In this document: one piece after another, positions 34,757 through 44,259 of the stretch | How positions within the stretch are numbered: the first letter of the stretch is position 1 | Layout: each line of letters begins with the position of its first letter | Source: CALGFI01 sp963786805 | GTDB taxonomy: Bacteria > Actinomycetota > UBA4738 > HRBIN12 | Direction: 5' to 3' | DNA length: 64,000 bases | Assembly (NCBI GenBank): GCA_963786805.1 | Contig: CAWBAK010000007.1 | Coordinates: forward strand, 186,001 to 250,000 | Program-made: the position numbers and the translations under genes | The notes under the pieces: model-generated | Seen by the model: only the letters and a program-made list of their open reading frames with translations | What the model was told of the DNA's origin: nothing | Database searches by the model: none

Positions 34757-35815
34757 CTACGACCCCGGGAACATGATGACCTTGGCTGCGTGACCCGACG
34801 CCGCCGTCTCGAACGCCTCCTCGAACCGCTCGAGGGGGAATCGATGCGTGATGACGGGTGACACGTCGACCCGCCCGGTCGAGAGCAGCGTCGTCGTCTG
34901 CTGCCAGGTTCGGAACATCTCCCGGCCGGTGATCCCCAGGATCTTCGCCTCCTTGAAGATCACCTGGTCGTTCAGGTCCAGCGTGACGGGGCCATCCGGC
35001 AGGCCGAGCAGGGACATCCGGCCGCCGCGGGCCAGCATCCGCGTCCCCTGGTCGATCGCCCTCGCGTTGCCGGACATCTCGAGGACGACCTCCGCGCCGT
35101 TCCCGTCGGTCTCGCGCGTCACGACCTCCACGGGATCCTCGGCGGTGGGGTCGATGAGGAGGTCAGCACCCATCTTCCCGGCGAGCGCACGACGCTCGGC
35201 GTTCGGCTCGATCGCGAAGACCTTCCAGGCTCCGAGCGCCCGGGCGATCGCGACGGAGAAGAGCCCGATCGGACCGCACCCGATCACGGCGACGGGGTTC
35301 GTCGGCAGGTCCTCGCCTCCTTCGGTCCCGAAGGTCGCGTGCACGGCGTTCCCGAACGGTTCCATAACGGACGCGTGGTCCGGGTGGATCCCCTCTCCGA
35401 CGACCCACGCGTTCTGAGCGGGGACGACCACGTATCCGGCGAACGCGCCGTCCGTGTCGACCCCGAGGATGCGCAGGTTGCGGCAGATGTGGGCGCGCCC
35501 GGTCCGGCACGTCGAGCAGATCCCGCACGCGATGTGCGTCTCGGCGGCGACGAACGCTCCGGGCTGCACGTGGTGAACCTCGGGGCCGACGGCCTCGACC
35601 CATCCCGCGACCTCGTGGCCGAACGTCATCGGCACGTGGGGGATGCGATTCTCGGCCCACTCGTTCCACTCGTAGATGTGCAGGTCGGTGCCGCAGATCG
35701 AGGCGGCGTGCACGCGGACGAGGACCTCTCCCTCGCCGGGCTCGGGGACCGCGATCTCCTCGAGCTCGGCCCCCCGGCCCTTCGAGGTCTTCCGCAGGGC
35801 ACGCATCGTCCCCAT
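34757..35815 (-). CDS. tdh: L-threonine 3-dehydrogenase
   Basis: A 352-residue zinc-dependent medium-chain dehydrogenase matching Tdh over its length. Catalytic zinc ligands fit Cys41 and His67-Glu68 (SICGTDLHIYEWNEW, FGHEVAG); the structural zinc cysteines are Cys97, 100, 103 and 111. The NAD site is VIGCGPIGLFSVAIA, and GREMFRTW is typical of the family. It oxidises threonine to 2-amino-3-ketobutyrate, the substrate of Kbl. The ATG at 35815 is chosen because TACGCT lies seven bases upstream with no ribosome-binding site; ATG 35806 is an alternative. Confidence 0.9.
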   Translation of the reverse strand: MGTMRALRKTSKGRGAELEEIAVPEPGEGEVLVRVHAASICGTDLHIYEWNEWAENRIPHVPMTFGHEVAGWVEAVGPEVHHVQPGAFVAAETHIACGICSTCRTGRAHICRNLRILGVDTDGAFAGYVVVPAQNAWVVGEGIHPDHASVMEPFGNAVHATFGTEGGEDLPTNPVAVIGCGPIGLFSVAIARALGAWKVFAIEPNAERRALAGKMGADLLIDPTAEDPVEVVTRETDGNGAEVVLEMSGNARAIDQGTRMLARGGRMSLLGLPDGPVTLDLNDQVIFKEAKILGITGREMFRTWQQTTTLLSTGRVDVSPVITHRFPLERFEEAFETAASGHAAKVIMFPGS

Positions 35816-35822
35816 CGACGGC

Positions 35823-35828
35823 AGCGTA
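35823..35828 (-). promoter_or_regulatory. Probable leaderless -10 element of tdh
   Basis: TACGCT on the minus strand, seven bases before the ATG at 35815; it fits the TANNNT pattern seen before other genes in the window. Confidence 0.4.
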
Positions 35829-35924
35829 CCCGCTGGTCCCGGGCTCATGCTTCCTTCGACCTGCCTCGGAACCCCGGACGGCCGGGTTACCGTCCAAGCC
35901 TCGTCCCCAGACGAAAGGTCCCCG

Positions 35925-36794
35925 ATGAGAACGCGGACGCTTCCGATCGCTCTGCTGACCATGGCGCTCCTCGTGAGCGCCTGTGGTCGTTTCAACGACG
36001 AGCCCGGCCCGAGCAGCGGAGGGATCGACCATCCCACCGCTGCCGACCAACTGGTCCTGCGAGTGGCCACGGGTGGAGGCTTCGTCACCCTCGAGTACAA
36101 CCTCCGATCGATCGCCGGCATCTCGATCTACGGCGACGGCCGGATGATCGTCGAGGGCCCGATGATCGAGATCTATCCGGGCCCGGCGTTGCCGAACCTC
36201 CAGGTGAGCCACCTCAGCGAGGACGCCATCCAGGCGATCCTGCAAGAGGCACGGGCGGCCGGCCTCCTCGGGGCGGATGCGACCTACGACTACCCCTGCG
36301 TGACCGACCTCCCCACCACCACGTTCACGGTCACGGCGGACGGGAAGACCCACACGGTGTCGGCGTACGCACTCGGATTCACCGAGGGCGCGGAGTCCTC
36401 GGCCGAGTGCCCGGGTGTGGATCCCGAGGCGCGGGCCAAGCTCTTCGACTTCCAGAGCAAGATGGGCGACCTCCGCAGCTGGCTCCCCGAGGGTTCGATC
36501 GGACAGGAAGAGCAGTTCGAGCCCTCCGAGATGCGGATCTACGTCCAGCCGTACCGAGGCGACCCCGAACTCACCCAGCCACAGGCCGACTGGCCGTTGG
36601 CCAGCACCCTCGAAGGGTTCGGCGACGAAGACCCCAACTTCGCCGATCTCCGGTGTGGCGTGATCGGCGGCGACGACCTGAAGGAGCTCTTGCCCCAAGC
36701 TCGCACCGCCAACGAGCTCACGCCGTGGACGAGCGAGGGTGGCGAGTTCTCGCTGATCTTCCGCCCGCTCCTGCCCGACGAACACACCTGCTGA
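35925..36794 (+). CDS. Predicted lipoprotein of unknown function
   Basis: A 289-residue secreted protein with a lipoprotein signal (LTMALLVSAC, Cys20 or so). The mature part is acidic and beta-rich: QLVLRVATGGGFVTLEYNL, a repeated pattern of short strands, and four or more cysteines (YPCVTD, AECPG, LRCG, EHTC) that could form disulfides. I recognise no enzymatic motif. The ATG at 35925 follows AAAGG. It is divergent from tdh and is followed by a hairpin terminator, so it is probably transcribed alone. Confidence 0.7.
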   Translation: MRTRTLPIALLTMALLVSACGRFNDEPGPSSGGIDHPTAADQLVLRVATGGGFVTLEYNLRSIAGISIYGDGRMIVEGPMIEIYPGPALPNLQVSHLSEDAIQAILQEARAAGLLGADATYDYPCVTDLPTTTFTVTADGKTHTVSAYALGFTEGAESSAECPGVDPEARAKLFDFQSKMGDLRSWLPEGSIGQEEQFEPSEMRIYVQPYRGDPELTQPQADWPLASTLEGFGDEDPNFADLRCGVIGGDDLKELLPQARTANELTPWTSEGGEFSLIFRPLLPDEHTC

Positions 36795-36809
36795 CGCGTC
36801 GGTCGCCGC

Positions 36810-36833
36810 GGACCAGCCCGTTCGGGCTGGTCC
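36810..36833 (+). terminator. Hairpin terminator after the lipoprotein gene
   Basis: GGACCAGCCC (36810-36819) and GGGCTGGTCC (36824-36833) form a perfect 10-bp stem with a GTTC loop, 15 bases after the lipoprotein stop. No T run follows. Confidence 0.6.
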
Positions 36834-36971
36834 CGGCGGACCGGCCCACTCGCGTCCCGGTCGATAGGCCGCGCCCCTCCCCCTCGACTTCGCCCGAGTC
36901 AACGGCGGCGAGCGGGTGGTCGCCCTTCGGACCGCCCCGGAGTGAACCCCAACGAGGGTGGCCGTCGTAGG

Positions 36972-36999
36972 TCAACTTCCGGGGCCTATCAGCCGATAA
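36972..36999 (+). promoter_or_regulatory. Sigma28 (FliA/SigD)-like promoter for the GGDEF-EAL gene
   Basis: TCAA (36972-36975), a 16-base spacer, then GCCGATAA (36992-36999) closely matches the flagellar sigma consensus TAAA-N15-GCCGATAA. The predicted start would be near 37006, about 22 bases before the GTG. No flagellar gene is in the window. Confidence 0.5.
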
Positions 37000-37027
37000 G
37001 TGGTCTACGCCAGAGAAAGGCATCTTC

Positions 37028-38893
37028 GTGGACCCGACCCCTTCGGAGGGGCATCTGCCGGCGCTCGCCGCCGTCCAGGAGCTCCTGCAGCACCTGGAAG
37101 AGCTCCCCGCGCGCGCACATGAGCTCCTCGAAGTGGTGCTGTCGGACCTCGAACGCGTCGATGCCGATCTCCGCGAGGCCAACGCCAAGTACCGGGCGCT
37201 CGTCGAGCAGATCCCCGCGATCGTCTACATCGACGTGGCCGACGCGACCATGGCCACGACGTACGTGAGCCCACAGATCGAGGCGCTGCTCGGGATCAAG
37301 CCGCAGGAGTACATCGAGGACCCGGACCTCTGGACCAAGCGCCTGCATCCGGACGACCGGGAGCGCGCACTCACCACCTACCTCCAGGGCCGCGAGTCCG
37401 GGAAGCCCTTCACCTTCGAGTACCGACTCCTCTCGGGCGACGGTAGTCACGTGTGGTTCCGGGACAGCGCCGTGGTCGTCCGCGACGAGCGGGGCGAGCC
37501 GGCGTTCATCGAGGGCGTCATGCTCGACATCACCGACCGGAAGAACGCGGAGGAGCAGGCGGCGTTCCTCGCCTATCACGACAAGCTCACGGGTCTTCCC
37601 AACAAGGCGATGTTCGAGGAGCTGCTCGAACTGTCCATCGCGCGGGCGCGGCGACACGATCTCGCGGTCTGCGTGATCACGACCGACCTCGACGACTTCA
37701 AGCTCGTGAACGACAGTCTCGGCCACGAGCGAGGCAACGAGCTTCTCGGCAAGCTCGCGGATCGTTTGCGCGAGGCGACGCGCGAAACCGATCTCGTTGC
37801 GCGCCCCGGTGGAGACGAGTTCCTCCTCCTGCTCTCCGATCTCGAGCGTGGCGGCACGCCGGGAGCCGGCGACCCCGTCCTGGCGGCCGAAGCGGTCGCC
37901 TCACGCGTGCGGGAAGCCTTGAACGAGCCCTTCGACTTGGACGGCACCGAGGTCTACGTGACCGCAAGCATCGGGATCGCGCTGTTCCCGAATCACGCCG
38001 GCGATGCCAACGAGCTCCTGCGGATCTCCGACGCCGCGATGTACCAGAGCAAGCGGGCGGCACCGGGTGGGTACGTGGTCTATACGGACAAGAGCGACGA
38101 CTCGCTCGGCAGGCTCTCCCTGTCGACTCGCCTTCGCAAGGCCGTCGAGCACGAGAACTGGGAGCTGCACTACCAACCGATCGTGGACCTCGTCGACGGC
38201 ACGATGGTCGGCGTCGAGGCTTTGATCCGGTGGAACGATCCAGGCGGCGGGCTCGTGCCGCCCGGTGAGTTCATCCCGCTCGCCGAGGAGATGGGGTTGA
38301 TCGAAGCGATCGGGGACTGGGTCGTCGAGGAGCTGGCTCGCCAGGACGCGGCATGGAGAGCGGAGGGCCTGGACGTCGAGATATCGTTCAACCTGTCCCC
38401 TCGACAGCTGTGGCGGCCGGACATCGCGACGCGGATCCTGTCGCGGCTCGCGGCGAACAACGTCGACCCGACCAAGACCATCGTCGAGGTCACGGAGTCG
38501 ACAGCGATGACCGACCCGGACCGAACCCTTCGGATCCTTTGGGACCTCCACTCGCGGGGGCTCCGACTGGCGATCGACGACTTCGGGACCGGCTACTCGT
38601 CCCTGTCCCGGCTGAAGCACATGCCGGTCGACATCTTGAAGATCGACCGTTCGTTCGTGCGCGACGTCCACGCGGACGAGCAGGCCGGCAACATGGTGAA
38701 AGCGATCATCCAGCTCGCCGACGGGCTCGGGATGACCCCGCTCGCCGAGGGGATCGAGACCGAACGTGAGTGGCGGTTCCTTCTTGAGAGCGGTTGCCGG
38801 CTCGGGCAGGGCTTCTTCTTCTGCCGGCCGATCCCGGCGGCGGACATCCTTGCGCGACATCGCCGAGCGGGTCTGAAGGTCGTCGGCGAGTAG
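37028..38893 (+). CDS. PAS-GGDEF-EAL protein, cyclic-di-GMP turnover
   Basis: A 621-residue soluble signalling protein. Residues 1-60 look helical, about 60-170 form a PAS domain ending in the PAC-like LDITDRKNAEE, then GGDEF and EAL domains. The diguanylate cyclase motif GGDEF is intact at 261-265, with an inhibitory RxxD site (RETD, 252-255) five residues upstream. The phosphodiesterase motif EAL is at 397-399, with DDFGTGYSS and ILKIDRSFV intact. Both making and breaking c-di-GMP are possible. The GTG at 37028 is preceded by AAAGG and by a sigma28-like promoter. Confidence 0.9.
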   Translation: MDPTPSEGHLPALAAVQELLQHLEELPARAHELLEVVLSDLERVDADLREANAKYRALVEQIPAIVYIDVADATMATTYVSPQIEALLGIKPQEYIEDPDLWTKRLHPDDRERALTTYLQGRESGKPFTFEYRLLSGDGSHVWFRDSAVVVRDERGEPAFIEGVMLDITDRKNAEEQAAFLAYHDKLTGLPNKAMFEELLELSIARARRHDLAVCVITTDLDDFKLVNDSLGHERGNELLGKLADRLREATRETDLVARPGGDEFLLLLSDLERGGTPGAGDPVLAAEAVASRVREALNEPFDLDGTEVYVTASIGIALFPNHAGDANELLRISDAAMYQSKRAAPGGYVVYTDKSDDSLGRLSLSTRLRKAVEHENWELHYQPIVDLVDGTMVGVEALIRWNDPGGGLVPPGEFIPLAEEMGLIEAIGDWVVEELARQDAAWRAEGLDVEISFNLSPRQLWRPDIATRILSRLAANNVDPTKTIVEVTESTAMTDPDRTLRILWDLHSRGLRLAIDDFGTGYSSLSRLKHMPVDILKIDRSFVRDVHADEQAGNMVKAIIQLADGLGMTPLAEGIETEREWRFLLESGCRLGQGFFFCRPIPAADILARHRRAGLKVVGE

Positions 38894-38926
38894 CCGGAGG
38901 CACCAGTTGCAAGCGCGGGTCCCGAA

Positions 38927-40120
38927 CTAGAACCGACGGCGCTTCGGAGGACGCAGCCCGGAGCGGCGGCCGGAGCCGGATGCGGAGAACACCACGCGTG
39001 GCGGCGCCACCTTCATCCCTTCGACCTCGAACGCCTCATTGAGGTCGAGCCGTGCCGCCATCCGTCCGACGTCGCCTTGCTGATCGGCCGTGACGAGCGT
39101 GATCCCGGTGCCGGTTCCTCCGGCTCGAGCGGTTCGCCCGACCCGATGCACATACCCCTTGTCGTCCTGGGGCGGGTCGTAGTTCACGACGTGGCTGATG
39201 CCTTCGAGGTCAAGACCGCGGGCCGCGACGTCGGTCGCCACCAGCACGTCGACCTTGGTGGCCTCGAAGAGGGCGAGCGCGCGCTGGCGGGCTCCCTGGG
39301 TCATGTCGCCGTGGAGCCCCGCAACCTTGATGCCCTTCTGCTTCAACTTCTGGACCAGACGGTCCGCGCCACGCTTCGTCCTGACGAAGACCAACGTGAG
39401 CCCGCCGTCGTGCGCGAGGAGTTCGGCGAGCGCATCGACCTTGCCGTGGGCCGAGACCGAGACGAACCGGTGGGCGACCCCGTCGGCGGTCTCACCGATG
39501 GATTCCACCTCGTGCAGGATCGGCTCGCGGGTGTAGGCACGGGCCATGTGGCCGACGGCCCCGTCCAAGGTGGCCGAGAAGAACATGGTCTGGCGCTCGG
39601 CCGGGATGCGGCGCACGATCTTCGCGACCTGAGGCTGGAATCCCATGTCGAGCATGCGATCGGCCTCATCGAGTACCAAGATGCGGACGCGTTCGAGCTT
39701 GATCAGTCCACGCTCCGCGATGTCCTGGAGCCTGCCCGGCGTGGCGATCACGACGTGGGCCTTGCCGATCCCCCGGCTCTGCTCCTGCACGCTCGTGCCG
39801 CCGTAGGCGACACCGACGCGGAGCCCGTTCGCCCGGGCGACGTCTTCGAAGTCGTCCGCGACCTGCTGCGCGAGCTCGCGGGTGGGGACCAGGACGAGGG
39901 CGACCGGCGCCGGTTCGTCCTGACGGATGCGCTCCACGATCGGAAGGGCGAATGCCAGGGTCTTGCCGGAGCCGGTCTGCGAGCGTGCGAGCACGTCGCG
40001 GCCGGCGATCGCGTCCGGGATGACGAGGGACTGGACCGGGAACGGCGCCTGGATACCGTTCGCGCGCAGCGCCTCGATCACGCGATCGGATACGCCGAGT
40101 TCGGCGAAGTTGGGGGTCAC
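38927..40120 (-). CDS. DEAD-box ATP-dependent RNA helicase
   Basis: A 397-residue DEAD-box helicase. Motifs in order: Q-motif FAELGVSDRVIEALRANGIQ, I ARSQTGSGKT, Ia VPTRELAQQ, Ib TPGRL, II LDEAD, III SATLDG, IV VFVRTKRGADRL, V VATDVAARGLDLE and VI HRVGRTARAG. It has only a short basic C-terminal tail, as in RhlE-type proteins. The GTG at 40120 follows AAGGAGTCGAAC. It probably unwinds RNA in ribosome assembly or cold adaptation. The 201-base gap to the divergent adenine deaminase holds a GACGACGTCGTC palindrome at 40229-40240. Confidence 0.92.
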   Translation of the reverse strand: MTPNFAELGVSDRVIEALRANGIQAPFPVQSLVIPDAIAGRDVLARSQTGSGKTLAFALPIVERIRQDEPAPVALVLVPTRELAQQVADDFEDVARANGLRVGVAYGGTSVQEQSRGIGKAHVVIATPGRLQDIAERGLIKLERVRILVLDEADRMLDMGFQPQVAKIVRRIPAERQTMFFSATLDGAVGHMARAYTREPILHEVESIGETADGVAHRFVSVSAHGKVDALAELLAHDGGLTLVFVRTKRGADRLVQKLKQKGIKVAGLHGDMTQGARQRALALFEATKVDVLVATDVAARGLDLEGISHVVNYDPPQDDKGYVHRVGRTARAGGTGTGITLVTADQQGDVGRMAARLDLNEAFEVEGMKVAPPRVVFSASGSGRRSGLRPPKRRRF

Positions 40121-40308
40121 GTTCGACTCCTTCTGTTGCCCGCGGCGGGCCGCGGATGGGGCTCTGGGAGGTTCGACCTTTCCCCGAGACGCCCGAAGGA
40201 GGAACGAGGGAGCGGAACCTCACGGGACGACGACGTCGTCCTTGCGAAATAGACTACCAGGTCAGGGGCCTGAAACGAGCACCCAGGCATCCGGACGGTG
40301 CGGTCCAG

Positions 40309-40314
40309 TACCCT
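40309..40314 (+). promoter_or_regulatory. Probable leaderless -10 element of adenine deaminase
   Basis: TACCCT seven bases before the ATG at 40322, without a ribosome-binding site. The same hexamer precedes the genes at 43975 and, on the minus strand, 50269 and 55839. Confidence 0.45.
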
Positions 40315-40321
40315 TCGCCTC

Positions 40322-42043
40322 ATGGCGAGCGACCTCGTTCGAAGGCTCGCCGTCGCCCGTGGCGACGAGCCCGCCGACCTGGTGCTGCGGGGCGGCTCGG
40401 TCCTGTCGGTCTTCACCGGGGAGCTCCTGGACGCCGACGTCGCGATCTCCGGCGAGCACGTGGCCGGGGTCGGCCAGGACTATGAGGGCCGCGAGGAGGT
40501 CGACGTCGCCGGCCTGATCCTGCTCCCGGGCTTCATCGACGGCCACATGCACCTCGAGTCGACGAAGCTGACGGTCGACGAGTTCGCCCGCGGTGCCTTG
40601 CCCTGGGGAACGACCACGGTCGTGCTCGACCCGCACGAGATCGCGAACGTCTTCGGTCTCGACGGGGTCCGGGCCATCCTGCGGAGCGCCGACGAGGTGC
40701 CGCTCGATTACTACGTGATGGTCTCGTCGTGCGTACCGGCCTCGGAATTCGAGTCCAGCGCCGCGACGGTGACCGCCGAGGACATCGCGCGCTTCCTATC
40801 CGAGGAGCCGAACGCGATCGGGCTCGCGGAGATGATGGATTTCGTCGGCGTCGTGCGAGGAACCGAGGACGCGGTCGCGAAGATCCACGCCGCCGGCGGA
40901 CGCCACATCGACGGCCACGCCCCGGGACTGTCGGGCAAGGCGCTGAACGCCTACCTGGCGGCCGGGGTTCGGAGCGACCACGAGGCGACGACGGTAGAGG
41001 AGGCGCTCGAGAAGCGCCGGCTGGGCATGTGGATCATGATCCGCGAGGGTTCGGCGGCGCGGAACCTCGAGGCGCTCGTTCCGCTCGTTCTCGAGTACGG
41101 CCCGGGGAACTGCCTCCTGTGCACGGACGACCTCGAACCCGATCACCTGCTCGAGAAGGGCCACGTCAATGACGTGATGCGACGGGCGGTCGAGCTCGGT
41201 TGCCCTGCGGTCGACGCCGTCGTGATGGGAACGCTGAACGCGGCTCGGTACCACCGGCTCTACGAGCACGGAGCGATCGCCCCCGGCTACGTCGCCGACG
41301 TGGTGGCGGTCCCCGATCTGGTGTCGTTCCGCCCGACCCGGGTCTGGAAACGTGGACGTCTGGTCGCGCAGGAGGGCACGGCGATCGGCGTTCCCCGGGT
41401 TCCGCCCCCCGACTGGATGCGAGGAAGCGTGCACGTGCCCGAGCTCGCCGCCGAGGCCTTCGCGATCCCCGGGAACGGGCGGGTCCGCGTGATCGGCGTC
41501 GAGCCCGGTCAGATCGTGACCAAGGCGCTCGAGGACGAGCCCGCGTTGCGCGACGGGTTCGCCCTCGCCGATCCGGGACGCGATCTCGCGAAGATGGCGG
41601 TCATCGAGCGGCACAAAGGAACCGGTCGCATCGGTCTCGGGTTCGTTCGGGGGTTCGGTCTGCGAAGGGGTGCCCTTGCATCCACGCACGCGCACGATGC
41701 GCACAACGTCGTGGTCGTGGGCGTGGACGACGGGGACCTTGCCGCCGCGGCGAACCGTCTCCGCGAGATCGGTGGCGGCCAGGTGGCCGTCGCGGACGGA
41801 GGAGTCCTCGCCGAGGTCCCCTGCCCGATCGGCGGTCTGCTCTCGGACCTTCCCGTCGAGGAGGTGGCGGCCTCCGTCGGGCGTATGGAAGAGGTCGCCC
41901 GCGAAGCGCTCGGTGCGACGCTGCCCTCTCCGTTCATGGCCATGTCGTTCATGGCGCTCTCGGTGGTGCCAGAGCTGAAGCTCACGGACCGGGGTCTGGT
42001 GGACGTGAACCGCTTCGAGCTCGTCCCGCTCGAGGTTGGCTGA
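40322..42043 (+). CDS. ade: Adenine deaminase
   Basis: A 573-residue amidohydrolase of the Ade family, which deaminates adenine to hypoxanthine. Metal-binding motif GFIDGHMHLEST, the WGTTTVVLDPHEIANV segment, GRHIDGHAPGLSG, TDDLEPDHL and the C-terminal family block PLPSPFMAMSFMALSVVPEL-like sequence near residues 540-560 are all present. Length is normal for the family. The product could feed a molybdenum hydroxylase such as xanthine dehydrogenase; XdhC-like and molybdenum cofactor genes lie about 10 kb downstream. It is divergent from the helicase gene and converges with transketolase. Confidence 0.92.
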   Translation: MASDLVRRLAVARGDEPADLVLRGGSVLSVFTGELLDADVAISGEHVAGVGQDYEGREEVDVAGLILLPGFIDGHMHLESTKLTVDEFARGALPWGTTTVVLDPHEIANVFGLDGVRAILRSADEVPLDYYVMVSSCVPASEFESSAATVTAEDIARFLSEEPNAIGLAEMMDFVGVVRGTEDAVAKIHAAGGRHIDGHAPGLSGKALNAYLAAGVRSDHEATTVEEALEKRRLGMWIMIREGSAARNLEALVPLVLEYGPGNCLLCTDDLEPDHLLEKGHVNDVMRRAVELGCPAVDAVVMGTLNAARYHRLYEHGAIAPGYVADVVAVPDLVSFRPTRVWKRGRLVAQEGTAIGVPRVPPPDWMRGSVHVPELAAEAFAIPGNGRVRVIGVEPGQIVTKALEDEPALRDGFALADPGRDLAKMAVIERHKGTGRIGLGFVRGFGLRRGALASTHAHDAHNVVVVGVDDGDLAAAANRLREIGGGQVAVADGGVLAEVPCPIGGLLSDLPVEEVAASVGRMEEVAREALGATLPSPFMAMSFMALSVVPELKLTDRGLVDVNRFELVPLEVG

Positions 42044-42047
42044 GGCG

Positions 42048-43892
42048 CTACTCGGCGCCGCTCGGCTCGAGCAGCGAACGTACCGTCTGCTCGATCCGAT
42101 CTGCCGAGATGCCCGCCCAGTCGCGGAGCTCCTCCGGGGTGCCGGAGCCCGGCATCTCGGTGACGGCGATCTTGTGCACGCGCCCGGACAGGTCACCGCC
42201 TGCGGCGAGCGCCTCCAGGACGGCATCGCCGAGACCGCCCTGCATCCAGTGGTCCTCGACGGTCACGACCAGTCCGGTCTCGGCCAGGGCGAGCCGAAGC
42301 GTGTCGGCGTCGATCGGCTTCACCGAGTAGCAATCGATCACCCGGGCGGCGATCCCGTCCGCGGCGAGCGCATCGGCGGCCGTCAGGGACTCGAAGAGGG
42401 TGATCCCGGCGCCCACCAATGCCACGCGATCGTCCTCGCTCGATCGCAGCGTCTTGCTGCCCCCGACGGGGAACGGCTCGGCCGGGTCGTAGAGCTTCGG
42501 TGTCTTCTCGCGAGTCGTCCGCATGAACGAGATCCCCGGGAGCTCCGCCATGGTGGCAACGAGGTTCGCCGTGGAGTTCCCGTCCGCCGGATACAACACG
42601 GTCGACCCGTGGACCGCGCGCATCATCGAGAGGTCCTCGAGCGCCATCTGTGACGGTCCGTCCTCGCCGATCGAGACGCCCGCGTGCGAACCGGCGAGCC
42701 GGAGGTTCGCCCGGCTCACCGCCGCCATCCGGATGAAGTCGTAGGCCCGCGTGTGGAACGCTCCGAACGTCGCGGCGAACGCTTTCTTGCCGAGCACCTG
42801 GAGTCCGACGGCGACGCCGATCATGTTCTGCTCGGCGATGTAGCTCTCCACGAAGCGCTCGGGCGCGACCTTCAGGACCTCCTCGGTGTGCGTGGAGTTC
42901 GCGACCTCCGCATCCACGGCGACCACGTCCGATCGGACCGCGAGCGCGGCGAGCGCGTCGCCGAACGCCTTCCGCGTGGCGATCTCATCCGCGTACGTGG
43001 GCAGGGTGACCTGCACGCCGTTCGCCGGTGGCGAGACGCCCGCATCGGGCTTCCGAGGGCTGATCCGGACGTCACGAGCTCCGCCGAGCTCGGCGATGGC
43101 CTTGTCGGCTTCCTCGGGCGAGAGCGCCTTGCCGTGCCAACCCTCCTGGTCGGCGAGGAAGGAGACGCCGAAGCCCTTGACGGTCTTCGCGACGATCAAC
43201 GCGGGACGGTCGGCATCCTGGGCCTCTCGGTACGCCGCGTCGATCGCGGCGACGTCGTGGCCGTCCACGGGGATCGCGTGCCAGCCGAACGAGCGAGCGC
43301 GGTCCGCGTAGACGTCGCCGTTCCACTCGAGCATGGTCGGCCCTCGCTGCCCCAGCCGGTTCATGTCGAGGATCGCGATCAGGTTGTCGGCCCCGTGGAA
43401 CGAGGCGTTCTCCATGGCTTCCCAGACCGAGCCTTCAGCGGACTCCGAGTCGCCCATCAGCACCCAGACGCGCGCCGGGATCGTGTCCATCTTCATCGCG
43501 AGTGCCATCCCGAGGCCGATCGGGAGCCCCTGGCCCAGGGAACCGGTGGCGACGTCGATCCACGGCATCTCGGGAAGCGGCACGGGGTGACCCTGCAGTG
43601 GCGAGCCGAACGTGCGGAAGGAGAGCAGCTGTTCGTCGCCGATCGCGCCGATCGCTTTCAGCACCGAGAACATGAGGGGCGACGCGTGGCCCTTCGACAG
43701 GACGAACCGGTCGTTCGCGAGCGACTTCGGGTCGGCCACATCGGTTCGGAGATGTTCGGTGTAGAGCACCGCGAGGAGGTGGGCGGCCGACAGGGATGAC
43801 GTCGGATGCCCCGAGCCCGCGGCCGTCGAGGATCGGATCGAGTCGACCGCCAGTTGTGCGGCCAGCTCGTTCCATTCGGTTTCGCGCACCAC
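42048..43892 (-). CDS. tkt: Transketolase
   Basis: A 614-residue single-chain transketolase, slightly shorter than the common form of about 660. The thiamine-diphosphate site is GDSESAEGSVWEAMENA with the following LDMNRLGQ; the N-terminal GSGHPTSSLSAAHLL and LSKGHASPLM and the pyrimidine-domain IAEQNMIGVAVGLQ and SHAGVSIGEDGPSQMALED are typical. It transfers two-carbon units in the non-oxidative pentose phosphate pathway. No other pentose-phosphate gene is nearby. It converges with adenine deaminase four bases away. Confidence 0.9.
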   Translation of the reverse strand: MVRETEWNELAAQLAVDSIRSSTAAGSGHPTSSLSAAHLLAVLYTEHLRTDVADPKSLANDRFVLSKGHASPLMFSVLKAIGAIGDEQLLSFRTFGSPLQGHPVPLPEMPWIDVATGSLGQGLPIGLGMALAMKMDTIPARVWVLMGDSESAEGSVWEAMENASFHGADNLIAILDMNRLGQRGPTMLEWNGDVYADRARSFGWHAIPVDGHDVAAIDAAYREAQDADRPALIVAKTVKGFGVSFLADQEGWHGKALSPEEADKAIAELGGARDVRISPRKPDAGVSPPANGVQVTLPTYADEIATRKAFGDALAALAVRSDVVAVDAEVANSTHTEEVLKVAPERFVESYIAEQNMIGVAVGLQVLGKKAFAATFGAFHTRAYDFIRMAAVSRANLRLAGSHAGVSIGEDGPSQMALEDLSMMRAVHGSTVLYPADGNSTANLVATMAELPGISFMRTTREKTPKLYDPAEPFPVGGSKTLRSSEDDRVALVGAGITLFESLTAADALAADGIAARVIDCYSVKPIDADTLRLALAETGLVVTVEDHWMQGGLGDAVLEALAAGGDLSGRVHKIAVTEMPGSGTPEELRDWAGISADRIEQTVRSLLEPSGAE

Positions 43893-43962
43893 GCCCCCGT
43901 TCCGCGGATCCGCCCGCGTCCGCGGCCAGGATAGTGCGACCGGGTCGAGTTCGGCCGCCTGC

Positions 43963-43968
43963 TACCCT
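43963..43968 (+). promoter_or_regulatory. Probable leaderless -10 element
   Basis: TACCCT six bases before the ATG at 43975 with no ribosome-binding site. Confidence 0.45.
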
Positions 43969-43974
43969 GGGCGC

Positions 43975-44259
43975 ATGGCCGACCACAAGGAAGTTCGGGT
44001 CGAGCGTCTCTACGTCAAGGTCCCGAACACCGACAAGCTTCGCAAGAACGCCTCGGGTCGCCATCGCCACCTTCTGGCCGCCGGATGGCGCGAGGTCGAG
44101 CGCAGGCAGGAGATCGACCACGTCTGGGTCCGGTACGAGCGGATGGGACCGACCCCGCTCCGGCTTCGGCTTCCGCGTCCGGACAAGGACCAGGGCCGCT
44201 TCGAGCGCCGCCCACGCGGACGGGACTTCGGCCGCGGCGGCCCGCGCGGCCGACGGTAG
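43975..44259 (+). CDS. Small basic protein with RG-rich tail
   Basis: A 94-residue, strongly basic protein that I do not recognise. The first 65 residues look like a small folded domain (VRVERLYVKVPNTDKLRKNA, HRHLLAAGWREVERRQEIDH). The last 25 are Arg/Gly-rich (RFERRPRGRDFGRGGPRGRR), a composition seen in RNA-binding tails. The start fits a leaderless promoter. It lies alone between transketolase (divergent) and the KamA-like gene, 183 bases upstream of the latter. An RNA-binding role is a guess from composition only. Confidence 0.6.
   Translation: MADHKEVRVERLYVKVPNTDKLRKNASGRHRHLLAAGWREVERRQEIDHVWVRYERMGPTPLRLRLPRPDKDQGRFERRPRGRDFGRGGPRGRR

Noticed and set aside
36834..37027. Possible c-di-GMP riboswitch before the GGDEF-EAL gene
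   Set aside because: I could not find the conserved GEMM core or a fitting pair of stems; a sigma28-like promoter explains part of the region better.
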